From Microvirga splendida (GTDB lineage Bacteria; Pseudomonadota; Alphaproteobacteria; Rhizobiales; Beijerinckiaceae), in contig NZ_JAELXT010000002.1 in NCBI RefSeq assembly GCF_016427565.1, forward strand, positions 124,001 to 188,000: DNA of 64,000 bases, in the 5' to 3' direction. The position numbers and the translations under genes are program-made. Shown piece by piece: positions 32,790-42,879 of this stretch. The notes under the pieces were generated by a model, which did no database searches, had not been told where the DNA came from, and worked only from the letters and a program-made list of their open reading frames with translations. Position 1 is the first letter of the stretch, and each line of letters starts with the position of its first letter.

Positions 32790-34297
32790 AGGCAACAGCC
32801 TCCCAATCGCTGCATGAGCGGCTGTCGCTCGGCCCATGGTCGCCGCCGCATCTGCGCCCGGTGCTGCACATCGTCGGGCGCATGCTGCTTGCGCTTGCGA
32901 CCGCCATGCTGCTGCCGGCCATCGCCGACCTCGCGGCGGATAATCCCGACTGGCGGGCGTTCCTGCTCGGCAGCGGCGTGACCTTCGCGTGCGCGGCGGC
33001 GCTCACCTACCTGACCCGCTGCAAGCTGTCCGGCGGGCTCACGCTCCGCCAGGCCTTCGTGCTCACGCCCCTGGCCTGGACGGCCATCGCCCTGTTCGGC
33101 GCGCTGCCTCTCTACATCTCCGACTATGCGCAGCTGCGGGACAACTTCACGAACGCGTTCTTCGAGTCCATGTCCGGCCTCACCACCACGGGCTCCACGG
33201 TGATCGTCGGCCTCGACGCGGCGCCTCCGGGAATCCTGCTGTGGCGGGCTCTGCTGCAATGGCTCGGCGGCATCGGCATCGTGGGCGTGGCCATCGCCAT
33301 CCTGCCGGCCCTCGGGGTCGGCGGCATGCAGCTCTTCCGCACGGAATCGTCCGACCGCTCCGAGAAGGTGATGCCGCGCGTGCGCGAGATCGCAACCGCC
33401 ATCGGGCTGGTCTATCTCGGCCTCACGGTCATGTGCGGCGTTCTCTACTGGCTCGCCGGGATGACGCCGTTCGAGGCGCTGGTGCATGGGCTCACCACGC
33501 TCTCCACGGGAGGGTTCTCGACCTCCGACAGCTCGATGGGGAATTTCGGACCGGCGGCGCAATGGGTCGGGACGGTCTTCATGCTGGCGGGCGGCATCCC
33601 GTTCGTTCTCTACGTGCGGATCGTCCGGCGCGAGCGCGACATCCTGCGCAACACGCAGGTGCAGGCCTATCTCGGGTTCCTGCTGGCGATGAGCCTCGGG
33701 CTTGCCGCCTGGCTGGCGCTGTCGGGTCGCTACGGCGTAGAGGAGGCGCTGCGGCTCGCAGCCTTCAACGTCGTCTCGGTGGTGACCACCACGGGCTTTG
33801 CCACCACCGACTACAGCCTGTGGGGGAATGCGGCCATCGGCATCTTCTTCGGCCTCACATTCGTGGGCGGATGCACGGGCTCGACCTCGGGCGGCATCAA
33901 GATTTTCCGCTTCGAGGTGATGGTCACGGTGCTGCGCAGCTACCTGCGCCAGCTCATCTATCCGAAAGGCGTCTTCCGGCGCATGTATGCCGGGCGGCTG
34001 CTGCCGGAGGACGTGGTCGCCTCGGTGGTGGTGTTCTTCGCGTTCTTCTTCGCCTGCTACAGCGCCGTCACCATTCTCCTGATGGCCCTCGACCTCGACT
34101 TCCTGACGAGCGCGAGCGCGGCCGTGACGGCCCTGGCCAATGTGGGACCGGGCCTCGGGCCGACCATCGGGCCTGCGGGCAACTTCGCCACCATCCCGGA
34201 TGCGGCCAAATGGGTTCTGGCCTTCGGCATGCTCCTGGGACGGCTGGAGCTGTTCACCGTGCTGGTGCTGTTCTTCCCGCAGTTCTGGCGCGGGTAA
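32786..34297 (+). CDS. trkH: Trk system potassium uptake protein TrkH
   Basis: The 503-residue membrane protein has the four pore loops of the superfamily of K+ transporters. These include SMSGLTTTGSTVIVGL, GLTTLSTGGFSTSDSSMG, VVTTTGFATTDYSLWG and ALANVGPGLGPTIGPAG. It forms the potassium channel and works with TrkA. The start overlaps the trkA stop. A GC-rich hairpin follows. Confidence 0.95.
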   Translation: MKATASQSLHERLSLGPWSPPHLRPVLHIVGRMLLALATAMLLPAIADLAADNPDWRAFLLGSGVTFACAAALTYLTRCKLSGGLTLRQAFVLTPLAWTAIALFGALPLYISDYAQLRDNFTNAFFESMSGLTTTGSTVIVGLDAAPPGILLWRALLQWLGGIGIVGVAIAILPALGVGGMQLFRTESSDRSEKVMPRVREIATAIGLVYLGLTVMCGVLYWLAGMTPFEALVHGLTTLSTGGFSTSDSSMGNFGPAAQWVGTVFMLAGGIPFVLYVRIVRRERDILRNTQVQAYLGFLLAMSLGLAAWLALSGRYGVEEALRLAAFNVVSVVTTTGFATTDYSLWGNAAIGIFFGLTFVGGCTGSTSGGIKIFRFEVMVTVLRSYLRQLIYPKGVFRRMYAGRLLPEDVVASVVVFFAFFFACYSAVTILLMALDLDFLTSASAAVTALANVGPGLGPTIGPAGNFATIPDAAKWVLAFGMLLGRLELFTVLVLFFPQFWRG

Positions 34298-34302
34298 CAG
34301 GA

Positions 34303-34327
34303 GCGGCGCTCAGGCGATCAGCGCCGC
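34303..34327. terminator. Hairpin between trkH and a convergent gene
   Basis: gcggcgct and agcgccgc pair over 8 bp around a 9-nt loop, 6 bp after the trkH stop and overlapping the end of the convergent small gene. No T run; it may act in both directions. Confidence 0.45.
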
Positions 34328-34554
34328 GGGGCCTTCTTGGCGGCTTCCTCCATGCCGCGAGGGTTCTTCTTCACCCCCTCCCGGAGCACCTTCGCGGCGG
34401 CGTCCTGCTCCTGCCTGGGAGAGGCAGAGACCGGCGCGGTGTCCCCGCGGGCTTCCAGACCCTGGCCGTCGGGCTTTTGGCTACCCGCCTTGGCGGCCGA
34501 TTTCAGGGAGCGCAGGGCCTCGGGCTGTTGACCATCCTGCATGCGGTTGGGCAT
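34318..34554 (-). CDS. Small charged protein of unknown function
   Basis: The 78-residue protein is hydrophilic (MPNRMQDGQQPEALRSLKSA start; KVLREGVKKNPRGMEEAAKK near the end) and predicted largely disordered. No family recognised. It lies convergent to trkH and divergent from the TauE-like gene. Confidence 0.5.
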   Translation of the reverse strand: MPNRMQDGQQPEALRSLKSAAKAGSQKPDGQGLEARGDTAPVSASPRQEQDAAAKVLREGVKKNPRGMEEAAKKAPRR

Positions 34555-34716
34555 CGGGCGAACTCCTTCAAGGCGGCCTCATCGCCGCCTCACAAGGCAA
34601 TTCCCGTCCCGCCCGGGCGTTCCATCCCGGCAGCCTGCCCCTCGCCCCGCTCCTTCGCGAAGGCTTCCTCCGTCAAATCCGCATTGCGCGCCCGTCCGCC
34701 CATGGGCCAATAGGGC

Positions 34717-35472
34717 ATGCGCGATCCGTCCCTGTGGCTCATTCTCTCGGTCGGCCTGACCTTCTTCCTTGCCGGCATCGTCAAGGGCGTCACCGGCATG
34801 GGCCTGCCGACGGTGGCCATGGGGGTGCTGGGCACGCTCATGACGCCGGTGACGGCGGCCGCCCTGCTGATCGTGCCGTCCTTCGTCACCAATGTCTGGC
34901 AGTTGGCCACCGGCCCGAGCTTCACGGCGCTGATCCGGCGCCTGTGGCCGATGATGCTGGGCATCGTGGTCGGCACGGTGGCCGGCTCGTTCGTTCTGGC
35001 CGATGGGAACACGCGATGGACCACGGCGGGCTTAGGGTTCGCCCTCGTCGTTTATGCCGGCTTCACCCTGCTGGCGCGGCAGCTCTCCGTTCCGCCCCGT
35101 CTGGAGAATTGGCTGTCGCCCCTGGTGGGGCTGACGACGGGTGCCGTCACCGGAGGCACCGGTGTCTTCGTCATCCCGGCCGTTCCGTATCTTCAGGCCC
35201 TCGGGTTGCGCAAGGACGACCTGATCCAGGCCCTCGGCTTGTCCTTTACCGTATCGACCATCGCGCTTGCGGCCGGGCTGGGATGGCGCGGAGCGTTCCA
35301 GCTCGATGGCCTCCTCCTGTCGTCGCTCGCCATCGCGCCCGCGCTCATTGGCATGTGGCTGGGCCAGCGCGTCAGGCGCAGGGTCAGCCCCGAAACATTC
35401 CGGCGATGGTTCCTCATCGGCCTGCTGCTTCTCGGGGCTGAGCTCGTGCTGAAATCGGTTCTCGCGGCCTGA
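34717..35472 (+). CDS. TauE/SafE-family membrane permease
   Basis: The 251-residue protein has about eight spans with the typical paired motifs of the TauE/SafE (DUF81) family: GIVKGVTGMGLPTVAMGVL near residue 20 and TTGAVTGGTGVFVIPAVPYL at about residue 140. Members export sulfite, sulfoacetate or similar anions, or import sulfur compounds. The substrate cannot be told. It stands alone, divergent from a small gene. Confidence 0.85.
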   Translation: MRDPSLWLILSVGLTFFLAGIVKGVTGMGLPTVAMGVLGTLMTPVTAAALLIVPSFVTNVWQLATGPSFTALIRRLWPMMLGIVVGTVAGSFVLADGNTRWTTAGLGFALVVYAGFTLLARQLSVPPRLENWLSPLVGLTTGAVTGGTGVFVIPAVPYLQALGLRKDDLIQALGLSFTVSTIALAAGLGWRGAFQLDGLLLSSLAIAPALIGMWLGQRVRRRVSPETFRRWFLIGLLLLGAELVLKSVLAA

Positions 35473-35714
35473 AGGCCGACCGTTGGATACGCTGTTGGGA
35501 GTACCTCGAATTCCCCGCATTCGCGGTAACTCCCAGGGGGAATCGCGGTTGCCGCGCGTGAAAAACAAAGGTTAGTCTGAAAGGCAGGGTCGCTTGCAAA
35601 GAGCGGTGCCGAGCCAAAGAACGAAGGTCGTCTGCCCGAAGATCATCAAACAACAAGAACAGCGGCACGCCGCGTGCCGGCTTGTGCTGGAGCAAACTCC
35701 AGCGGGAGGATCGT

Positions 35715-37139
35715 GTGCGTGGTCACGAGGGCAAGATCGATGGGTATGAGCTCAAGAGTTTCCTGCGCATCGAGCATGGTCTTGCGCGGCAGTTCACGCT
35801 GGTGGCGGCCGCCGCGCTGATCGCCGCCATGATCGTTCTCGGCACGTGGGTTTCGAAGAAGATCGAAACCGGCGTCTCCGAAATCGCCGGCGCCTCGGCG
35901 GCCCTTTACATCAACACCTTCCTCACCCCGCACCTGCAGGACCTCGCCCATGGCGACACCCTGTCGGAAGCGAGCATCCACGCGCTCAACGAAACGATGA
36001 TCCAGCCCGCCATCCGGGCCCACGTGTTGAGGATCAAGATCTGGAAGCAGGACGGCCACATCATCTACAGCGACGACAGGAATCTCATCGGCAAGCGGTT
36101 TCCTCCAAGCCCGCACCAGATGGCCGCCTGGTCCGGCGCCGTGGCCACGGAGGTCGATCATCTCCACCATGAGGAGAACGAGGGAGAGCGCGCCATCGAC
36201 ACCCCCATGCTGGAGGTCTATGCCCCGGTCCGCGACATCCGCAGCGGAGAGGTGATCGCGGTGCTTGAATTCTACGAGGATGCTCAGGCGCTGAAGGAGC
36301 AGCTCTCCGCTGCTCACTGGCAGAGCTGGGCGGTGGCGGCCCTGGTTGCCGTCGCGATCATCGGCGCTCTGTTTTCCATCGTGTCGGAAGGCAGCAGGGC
36401 CATCGATCATATGCGAGGCTCGCTGTCGCACCGGATCCTACAGCTCAAGGAGCTGTTGCGGCAGAACGAGGTTCTGCGCGCGCGGGTCGAGCGTTCGGGG
36501 CGGCATTTGGACGATGGCGATGCAGGCTTCATGCCGCGTGTCGCCTTGAACCTGCGCGATGGTCCCGCCCAGTCCATCAGCTTCGCGCTCATGCGGCTGA
36601 ACAATGTGGGGCGTGATGCCCCGGACGGAGCGGAGCTGCAGGCCGTTCGGGGCGCCCTCTCGACGGCGCTATGCGACATCTGGGACATCTGTGCAGGGCT
36701 TCAGCTGCCCGAGGTCAGCAACCTGTCGCCTGCCGACGCGGTTCGGAAGGTCGCGAGGGATCACGAGCAGAAATCACGCATGAATGTGGACTGCAGGATC
36801 GACATCCCGAGGCCCTGTGCGATCCCCGCCTTCATCAAGGTCTGCGCATCCCGGTTTGTTCAGGTCTGCCTGGACAGCACGGACCGGGACGACACGATCA
36901 GAAACGCAACCATTTCGGCACGCTCGGATTCCGCGGCGTTTCATATCGATATGACGGCCGACGCTCCGGCTTCCGGCGACCTGGAGGACATCGAGAACGC
37001 CCTCCGGCTCGGCCTGTCCGGGCTTTGGGACCAGATCGAGAGCATCGGCGGCACGATTGCCGTGGAGGCGCAATCGGGTGGGACAATGCGACTGAAAGCT
37101 TGGCTGCCGTTGGTGCAGAACGGCAGCCGAATGAGGTGA
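35715..37139 (+). CDS. Degenerate sensor histidine kinase (missing phospho-acceptor His)
   Basis: The 474-residue protein has a span at about residues 25-45, a periplasmic region (about 46-205), a second span at about 215-235, and a cytoplasmic part like NarL-type kinases. The dimerisation motif reads RVALNLRDGPAQSISFALMR, where the family has xLHDGPAQ: the phospho-acceptor His is Arg281 (CGC at 36555-36557). The N box normally NNAxRHA is DSTDRDD, and the DxGxG loop is TADAPAS, so ATP binding should be lost. The late GLWDQIESIGGTI...GGTMRLKAWLPL remains. GTG at 35715 is preferred, with GGGAGG upstream. The frame is intact, suggesting a kept non-catalytic role. Confidence 0.75.
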   Translation: MRGHEGKIDGYELKSFLRIEHGLARQFTLVAAAALIAAMIVLGTWVSKKIETGVSEIAGASAALYINTFLTPHLQDLAHGDTLSEASIHALNETMIQPAIRAHVLRIKIWKQDGHIIYSDDRNLIGKRFPPSPHQMAAWSGAVATEVDHLHHEENEGERAIDTPMLEVYAPVRDIRSGEVIAVLEFYEDAQALKEQLSAAHWQSWAVAALVAVAIIGALFSIVSEGSRAIDHMRGSLSHRILQLKELLRQNEVLRARVERSGRHLDDGDAGFMPRVALNLRDGPAQSISFALMRLNNVGRDAPDGAELQAVRGALSTALCDIWDICAGLQLPEVSNLSPADAVRKVARDHEQKSRMNVDCRIDIPRPCAIPAFIKVCASRFVQVCLDSTDRDDTIRNATISARSDSAAFHIDMTADAPASGDLEDIENALRLGLSGLWDQIESIGGTIAVEAQSGGTMRLKAWLPLVQNGSRMR

Positions 37140-37160
37140 TCGGAACGGAAAGGAAGCGCG

Positions 37161-38396
37161 TTAGGAGCGCTCTTCCCAGACCTTCGCCAATTCGACGATG
37201 GTCTTCACCGCCTTGTCCATGTCCTGGCTCGAGACGAATTCCAGCGGGGAATGGAAGGCATGGCCGCCGGCGAAGATGTTGGCGCAGGGCAGGCCCATGA
37301 AGGACAGGCGCGAGCCGTCTGTGCCGCCGCGGATGCTCTCGCGCCGAGGCTCCATGCCGGCGCGCCTGACCGCCTCCACGGCATGCTCGATGATCTCCGG
37401 GTGCCGGTCGAGCACCTCCTTCATGTTGCGGTACTGCTCCTTGACCGTGAAGGTGTAGCTGGAGCCCGGATAGTTCTCCATCACGTCCCGCGTGATCTTC
37501 TCCAGCAGCGCCTCTTTCGTCTTGAGGCCCTCCTCCGTGAAGTCGCGGATGATGAAGCTCAGATTCGCCTTCTCCATCACGCCCGAAGCGCCGGTCGGAT
37601 GAATGAAGCCGTCGCGGCCCTTCGTGGTCTCGGGCGCCATGTCCCTCGGCAGGCGCGCGACGATGTCGCCCGCGATCCTGATGGCGTTCTCCATCCGGCC
37701 GTAGGCGAGGCCCGGGTGGATCGCCACGCCCTTGATGGCGATCTCCACCGCGTCCGCCGAGAAGGTTTCGTCCTCGATGCTTCCGGCGGCTCCGCCGTCC
37801 ATGGTGTAGCCGAAATCGGCCCCGAGCTTCTTCAGGTCGACCTTGTCGACCCCGCGGCCAATCTCCTCGTCCGTGGTGAACAGGATGCGGATCGTGCCGT
37901 GCTTGATGTCCGGGTTGTTGATCAGGAACTCGGCGGCCGCCACGATTTCAGCGATGCCGGCCTTGTCGTCGGCGCCGAGCAGCGTGGTGCCGTCCGACGT
38001 GACGATGTCGTGGCCGATCATGTCCTTCAGGACCGGATGGTCGGCGACGCGGATGATCCGGGTGGAATCGCCCGGCAGCCGGATGTCGCCGCCCTGGTAG
38101 TTGCGGACGATCTGCGGCTTGACGTTCGTGCCGGAGAAGTCCGGCGCCGTATCCATGTGCGCGCAGATGCAGATGACCGGAACACTGTTCTTCGGGGTGT
38201 TCGACGGAATGGTGCCGTAGACGTAGCCGTGCTCGTCGAGATGCGCGTCGGTGACGCCGATGGACAGGAGCTCATCGACCAGCAGGCGGCCGAGATCTTT
38301 TTGCTTCTCGGTGGAGGGCTGGGTTTTGGAGGAGGCGTCGGACTGGGTATCGATGACGACGTAACGGAGGAAACGGTCGGTAACGCTGACGGCCAT
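37161..38396 (-). CDS. pepT: Peptidase T (tripeptide aminopeptidase)
   Basis: The 411-residue protein matches M20B peptidase T throughout: start MAVSVTDRFLRYVVIDTQSD, zinc-binding ICAHMDTAPDFSG, LLGADDKAGIAEIVAAAE, the Glu pair FTTDEEIGRGVD, IHPGLAYGRMENAI, and the C-terminal RGGTDGSRLSFMGLPCANIF. It removes the N-terminal residue from tripeptides in the cytoplasm. Length is as usual. It is convergent with the degenerate kinase gene, 21 bp apart. Confidence 0.96.
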   Translation of the reverse strand: MAVSVTDRFLRYVVIDTQSDASSKTQPSTEKQKDLGRLLVDELLSIGVTDAHLDEHGYVYGTIPSNTPKNSVPVICICAHMDTAPDFSGTNVKPQIVRNYQGGDIRLPGDSTRIIRVADHPVLKDMIGHDIVTSDGTTLLGADDKAGIAEIVAAAEFLINNPDIKHGTIRILFTTDEEIGRGVDKVDLKKLGADFGYTMDGGAAGSIEDETFSADAVEIAIKGVAIHPGLAYGRMENAIRIAGDIVARLPRDMAPETTKGRDGFIHPTGASGVMEKANLSFIIRDFTEEGLKTKEALLEKITRDVMENYPGSSYTFTVKEQYRNMKEVLDRHPEIIEHAVEAVRRAGMEPRRESIRGGTDGSRLSFMGLPCANIFAGGHAFHSPLEFVSSQDMDKAVKTIVELAKVWEERS

Positions 38397-38484
38397 GAAT
38401 TGTCATCCATATCGCGAAGGGACGTGGACTTGTAGCCGGGAAAGGACGCCGCGTGAATGGGGTGCCGGGAAATCGACGGGATGG

Positions 38485-38522
38485 CTGCCCCAGGCCGAAG
38501 GGATGCTACGGCCCGGGGCTTC
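38485..38522 (-). terminator. Possible GC hairpin after the chemoreceptor gene
   Basis: gccccaggcc and ggcccggggc pair in 9 of 10 positions, 15 bp after the chemoreceptor stop on the minus strand. There is no T run. Confidence 0.35.
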
Positions 38523-38536
38523 CCGACATCATGTCT

Positions 38537-40219
38537 TCATGCGGCCTTCACGTCCGTGAGGAAGCTCTGAACCTCGCGGCTGAGGTCGCTGGAGTGGCGC
38601 GCCAGCTCCTGGGCGGCCCCGAGCACACGGCTTGCGGCCGTGCCCGTCTGCTCGGCCCCCTGCCTCACGTCGAGGATGCTGCCGCTCACGGACGCGGTGC
38701 CCCGCGCGGCCTCCTGCACGTTGCGGGCGATCTCGCCGGTCGCGGCTCCCTGCTCCTCGATGGCCGCGGCGATCGCCACGGAGGTTTCGGACATCTGCCC
38801 AATGGTGCTGCCGATGTTCTGGATCGCGCTCACCGCCTCCCGGGTCGCCTGCTGGATCTCGACGATCTGAGCCGAGATCTCCTCCGTGGCCTTGGTGGTC
38901 TGGTTCGCCAGCTCCTTCACCTCGGAGGCCACGACCGCGAAGCCCTTGCCGGCCTCGCCGGCGCGGGCCGCCTCGATGGTGGCGTTGAGCGCCAAGAGGT
39001 TCGTCTGCCCCGCGATGGTGTTGATGAGCGCGATGACCGCGCCGATCTTCTCCGCCGTGCTGGCGAGCGCCTGAACGGTGACGTCCGTGCGCCGCGTCTC
39101 CTCGACAGCCGCGCCTGCGACCTTCGCCGACTGGGAGATCTGGGCTGCGATCTCACGGGTGGAGATGGACAGCTCCTCGGTCGCCGCAGCCACGGTCTGC
39201 ACGTTCAGGGATGCCTGCTCGGCCGCCGTCGCAACGGTCTGGGACTGCACGTTGGTCTGCTCGGCGGTGGACGCCATGGTCTGGGCGGTGCCCTCCATCT
39301 CGAACGCTGCGGTCGAGAGGGTCTGGGTGAGGGCCGCGACATTGGCTTCGAACTGGCGTGTCAGCTGGTCGAGACGCTGGGCGCGGCGCGCCTGCGCATC
39401 GGCACCGACCGCGTGGATCTTGTCCGCCTCGTCCTTGGCGATCAGCGTATCCCTGAACACCTCGACCGCATGGGCCATGGCGCCCAGTTCGTCGCTGCGA
39501 TCGCGCGCCGGCACATTGATCTGCCGCTCGCCTTCTGCAAGGGCCCGCATGACTCCTCCGAGGGCGAGGATGGGCTTGGTCACGCTGCGGCCGATGAAGG
39601 TTGCCACCACGCCGATCACCAGGACGATGACGGCGACGCCGGACAGGAGCTTCAGGGCGGTGCCCCACACCTTGGCGGCGGTGTCGTCCGTATAGACGCC
39701 CGAGCCGATGATCCAGCCCCAGGGTTTGAACCCCTTCACGTAGGAGATCTTGCCGACGGGCTCCTGCGCACCGGGCTTGGGCCACAGGTACGGCACGAAG
39801 CCGGCGCCGCTCTCCTTCACCTTGTCGACGAAGGCCACGAACAGGCGCAGGCCCGTGGGATCCTTGTTCTCCGTCAGGTCGACGCCGACGAGTTCGGGCT
39901 TGATGGGATGCATCACCATCTTGGGATGCATGTCGTTGATCCAGAAATATTCCTGGGTGTCGTAGCGCAGAACCCTGATCGCATCGGCGGCCGCCTTCTG
40001 GGCGGCCTCGCGGGTCATGCGGCCGGCGCGCTCCTCCGCCTCGTAATGCGCGAGAATGCCATAGGCCGACTCGACCACATGCTGCGTCTTGACCATCTGC
40101 GCCTCGGTGATCTCCCCGCGCAGGTGAAACAGTGCAACGGCGATGATCGCAGCGATGCCGACCAGGGCCGTCAGTGTAATGGAGTGGATTTTTGTCCCGA
40201 TACCGAATTTCATGCGCAT
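38537..40219 (-). CDS. Methyl-accepting chemotaxis protein with Cache sensor
   Basis: The 560-residue protein has a first span (about 10-30), a periplasmic single Cache-type domain ([20 protein letters not shown], then [17 protein letters not shown]), a second span at about 185-205, and a HAMP domain. The cytoplasmic signalling hairpin has [20 protein letters not shown] and [13 protein letters not shown]. The Cache type (dCache/sCache_2) binds small organic ligands. No methylation-receptor pentapeptide is present at the C terminus. The ATG at 40219 fits with GGGGG five nt upstream. Confidence 0.92.
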   Translation of the reverse strand: MRMKFGIGTKIHSITLTALVGIAAIIAVALFHLRGEITEAQMVKTQHVVESAYGILAHYEAEERAGRMTREAAQKAAADAIRVLRYDTQEYFWINDMHPKMVMHPIKPELVGVDLTENKDPTGLRLFVAFVDKVKESGAGFVPYLWPKPGAQEPVGKISYVKGFKPWGWIIGSGVYTDDTAAKVWGTALKLLSGVAVIVLVIGVVATFIGRSVTKPILALGGVMRALAEGERQINVPARDRSDELGAMAHAVEVFRDTLIAKDEADKIHAVGADAQARRAQRLDQLTRQFEANVAALTQTLSTAAFEMEGTAQTMASTAEQTNVQSQTVATAAEQASLNVQTVAAATEELSISTREIAAQISQSAKVAGAAVEETRRTDVTVQALASTAEKIGAVIALINTIAGQTNLLALNATIEAARAGEAGKGFAVVASEVKELANQTTKATEEISAQIVEIQQATREAVSAIQNIGSTIGQMSETSVAIAAAIEEQGAATGEIARNVQEAARGTASVSGSILDVRQGAEQTGTAASRVLGAAQELARHSSDLSREVQSFLTDVKAA

Positions 40220-40511
40220 GCAGTCCCCCAGAATCTGCAATTCTCTTGTTTATGGTGATGTTCTGCCCAATCCGACGCGGAAGAACCTTCCGTCAGCTTC
40301 ATCTGAATTCTTGCGGGAGCAGAGAAAGCTATCAGTTAGCGTTTTTGGTTAAGAAGTCGTTCATGCGGCGCGGAACAGCGCACGTTTCAGCCAAAAACCT
40401 CATGTGGCCCCTGCCCTCGTCACGACGCTCTATGGACCCGCACCGGCTGTTTCGCCTAGGCTGACGGCTCTTCCGGATAGACGGGCCGGCCCCACGGCCC
40501 TGGAGGTTTCG
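40220..40511. other. Divergent promoter gap
   Basis: This 292-bp gap separates the chemoreceptor (minus) from the BKACE gene (plus). It must hold both promoters; no repeat or hairpin stands out. Confidence 0.5.
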
Positions 40512-41444
40512 ATGAAGCGATCCGAGACAGTCATCATCAGCTGCGCGATCACCGGGTCGATCCATACGCCCAGCATGTCGCCCTATCTCCCGGTCACGCC
40601 GCAGCAGATCGCCGAGAGCGCCATCGGGGCGGCGGAGGCCGGGGCCGCGATCCTTCACCTGCACGCGCGCGATCCTGAGACCGGCCGGCCGACGCAGAGC
40701 CCGGAGGTGTTCCGGCAGTTCCTGCCGGCCATCAAGGACGGCACCAACGCCATCGTGAACATCACCACGGGCGGCGGTCTCGGCATGTCGCTTGACGAGC
40801 GCCTCGCGGCGGCGAAATGGGCGCAGCCCGAACTCGCCTCCATGAACATGGGATCATTCAACTTCAACATCTCCGGCGCGGGAGGACGCATCGAGACGTT
40901 CAGGAACGACTGGGAGAAGCCCTATCTGGAGATGACCAAGGACTTCATCCTGTCCAACACCTTCACGCAGATCGAGCGCGGGATGACGGAACTCGGCGCG
41001 CTCGGCACGCGCTTCGAGTTCGAGTGCTACGATGTGGGCCACCTCTACAACCTTGCCCATTTCGCAGACCGCGGGCTCGTAAAGCCGCCCTTCTTCGTGC
41101 AGGCGATCTTCGGGATCCTCGGCGGCATCGGCCCGGAGCCCGAGAACCTCATGCACATGAAGGCGACGGCCGACCGCCTGTTCGGGAACGACTACTACCT
41201 CTCGATCCTCGCCGCCGGCCGCCACCAGCTGCCGTTCGTGACCATGGGGGCCATCCTCGGCGGCCACGTGCGCGTGGGTCTCGAGGACAATCTCTACCTC
41301 TCCAAGGGGGAACTCGCGCCGTCCAACGCCGATCTGGTCCGCAAGATCCGCCGCATCCTCGAGGAACTCTCCCTCACCATCGCCACGCCGGACGACGCGC
41401 GCCGCATGCTGCAGACCAAGGGGCCGGAGAACACCGCCTTCTGA
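40512..41444 (+). CDS. BKACE family beta-keto acid cleavage enzyme
   Basis: The 310-residue protein has the family's TIM-barrel features: IISCAITGSIHTPSMSPYLP, AGAAILHLHARDPETGRP (zinc-binding HLHAR), NITTGGGLGMSLDER, and late HVRVGLEDNLYLSKGELA. BKACE enzymes use acetyl-CoA and a Zn-dependent Claisen-type exchange to cleave 3-keto acids such as 3-keto-5-aminohexanoate. The exact acid is unknown. GGAGG precedes the ATG. It starts a plus-strand run with two periplasmic binding proteins and an SDR. Confidence 0.92.
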   Translation: MKRSETVIISCAITGSIHTPSMSPYLPVTPQQIAESAIGAAEAGAAILHLHARDPETGRPTQSPEVFRQFLPAIKDGTNAIVNITTGGGLGMSLDERLAAAKWAQPELASMNMGSFNFNISGAGGRIETFRNDWEKPYLEMTKDFILSNTFTQIERGMTELGALGTRFEFECYDVGHLYNLAHFADRGLVKPPFFVQAIFGILGGIGPEPENLMHMKATADRLFGNDYYLSILAAGRHQLPFVTMGAILGGHVRVGLEDNLYLSKGELAPSNADLVRKIRRILEELSLTIATPDDARRMLQTKGPENTAF

Positions 41445-41605
41445 ATCCTCAAGGAACTCGCCCGGCCGACGGGCTACCGCCGAAGAGCCCGCGGCCCTGC
41501 AATCCCTCAGGGCCCCTCGCCGCCTCCGCAATGCGCCATGGGCGCCGGGTTTCCAATCCTACGCGGGCATGCCTAAGATGGACTCCCGAAAACAGGGAGG
41601 AAACA

Positions 41606-42805
41606 ATGAAGAGACGTTACGTTCTCAGCGCTCTGGCCGCTGTGGCCATGGCAGGTGCCGCGCAGGCGCAGACTTCCGTCAAGCTGGGCGTCCTGAACGA
41701 CCGGTCGGGCGTCTATTCCGACCTTACCGGCGAAGGATCGGTGATCGCGGCCCGCATGGCCGCCGAAGACTTCAAGGCGGCCGAAAAAGGCATCAAAGTC
41801 GATATCGTCGCGGCGGACCACCAGAACAAGCCCGACATCGGCGCCAGCATCGCGCGGCAATGGTACGACCAGGAGGGCGTCGACGTCATTCTCGACGTTC
41901 CGACCTCCTCGGTGGCGCTCGCCGTGAGCGGCATCGCCCGCGAGAAGAACAAGATCCTGATCAATTCCGGCGGCGGCACCTCGGATCTCACCGGCTCCCA
42001 GTGCTCGCCCAACACCGTTCACTGGACCTACGACACTTGGGCGCTGGCGAACGGCACCGGCAGCGCCATGGTGAAGCGCGGCGGCGACACCTGGTTCTTC
42101 GTCACGGCGGACTACGCCTTCGGCCACGCCCTCGAGCGGGATACCACGGCCCTGGTCACGAAGGCGGGCGGCAAGGTCCTCGGCACGGTCCGGCATCCGT
42201 TCCCGGGCCAAGACTTCGCATCGTTCCTGCTGCAGGCGCAGTCCTCGGGCGCCAAGGTGATCGGGCTTGCCAATGCGGGCGGCGACTTCACCAACACCAT
42301 GAAGCAGGCGGCGGAGTTCGGCATCGTCCAGGGCGGCCAGAGCCTCGCCGGGCTCCTCGTGTTCATCACCGACGTTCACTCCCTCGGCCTTCCGGTGGCG
42401 CAAGGGCTCGTGATGACCGAAGCGTTCTACTGGGACCAGAACGACCAGACCCGCGCCTGGTCGAAGCGCTTCGCCGAGCGGAACGGCGGCAAGATGCCCA
42501 CCATGGTGCATGCGGGCGTCTATGCCGGCGCGCTCCACTACCTCAAGGCCGTCGAGGCCCTGAAGGGCAAGGACACCGCGCAGGTGATGGCCAAGATGAA
42601 GGAGATGCCCACGGACGATCCGCTGTTCGGCAAGGGCATGATCCGTCAGGACGGCCGCAAGATCCACGACATGTACCTGTTCGAGGTCAAGAAGCCGGCC
42701 GAGTCCAAGGGTCCGTGGGATCTCTACAAGCAGCTCGCCACGATCCCGGCCGACCAGGCCTTCCGGCCTCTCAACGAAGGCGGCTGCCCTCTCGTGAAGG
42801 GCTGA
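41606..42805 (+). CDS. Periplasmic binding protein, branched-chain amino acid type (1)
   Basis: The 399-residue protein has a signal peptide (MKRRYVLSALAAVAMAGAAQ, cut near AQA) and a peripla_BP_6/LivJ-like fold: VKLGVLNDRSGVYSDLTGEG, FFVTADYAFGHALERDT and PTMVHAGVYAGALHYLKAVE. Such proteins bind amino acids, amides or other organic acids for ABC import. GGGAGG precedes the ATG at 41606. It follows BKACE by 161 bp. No permease or ATPase gene is next to it. A terminator-like hairpin follows at 42821. Confidence 0.9.
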   Translation: MKRRYVLSALAAVAMAGAAQAQTSVKLGVLNDRSGVYSDLTGEGSVIAARMAAEDFKAAEKGIKVDIVAADHQNKPDIGASIARQWYDQEGVDVILDVPTSSVALAVSGIAREKNKILINSGGGTSDLTGSQCSPNTVHWTYDTWALANGTGSAMVKRGGDTWFFVTADYAFGHALERDTTALVTKAGGKVLGTVRHPFPGQDFASFLLQAQSSGAKVIGLANAGGDFTNTMKQAAEFGIVQGGQSLAGLLVFITDVHSLGLPVAQGLVMTEAFYWDQNDQTRAWSKRFAERNGGKMPTMVHAGVYAGALHYLKAVEALKGKDTAQVMAKMKEMPTDDPLFGKGMIRQDGRKIHDMYLFEVKKPAESKGPWDLYKQLATIPADQAFRPLNEGGCPLVKG

Positions 42806-42820
42806 TCGCAACCGACGCCG

Positions 42821-42850
42821 ACAGGGCCGGATTCACCGGCCCTGTTTCCT
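42821..42850 (+). terminator. Terminator after the first binding-protein gene
   Basis: A 10-bp perfect stem acagggccgg/ccggccctgt with a 5-nt loop is followed by ttcctt. It lies 16 bp after the stop at 42805. Confidence 0.7.
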
Positions 42851-42879
42851 TGACGGATCGACGACGGAAAGAAGCAGCG

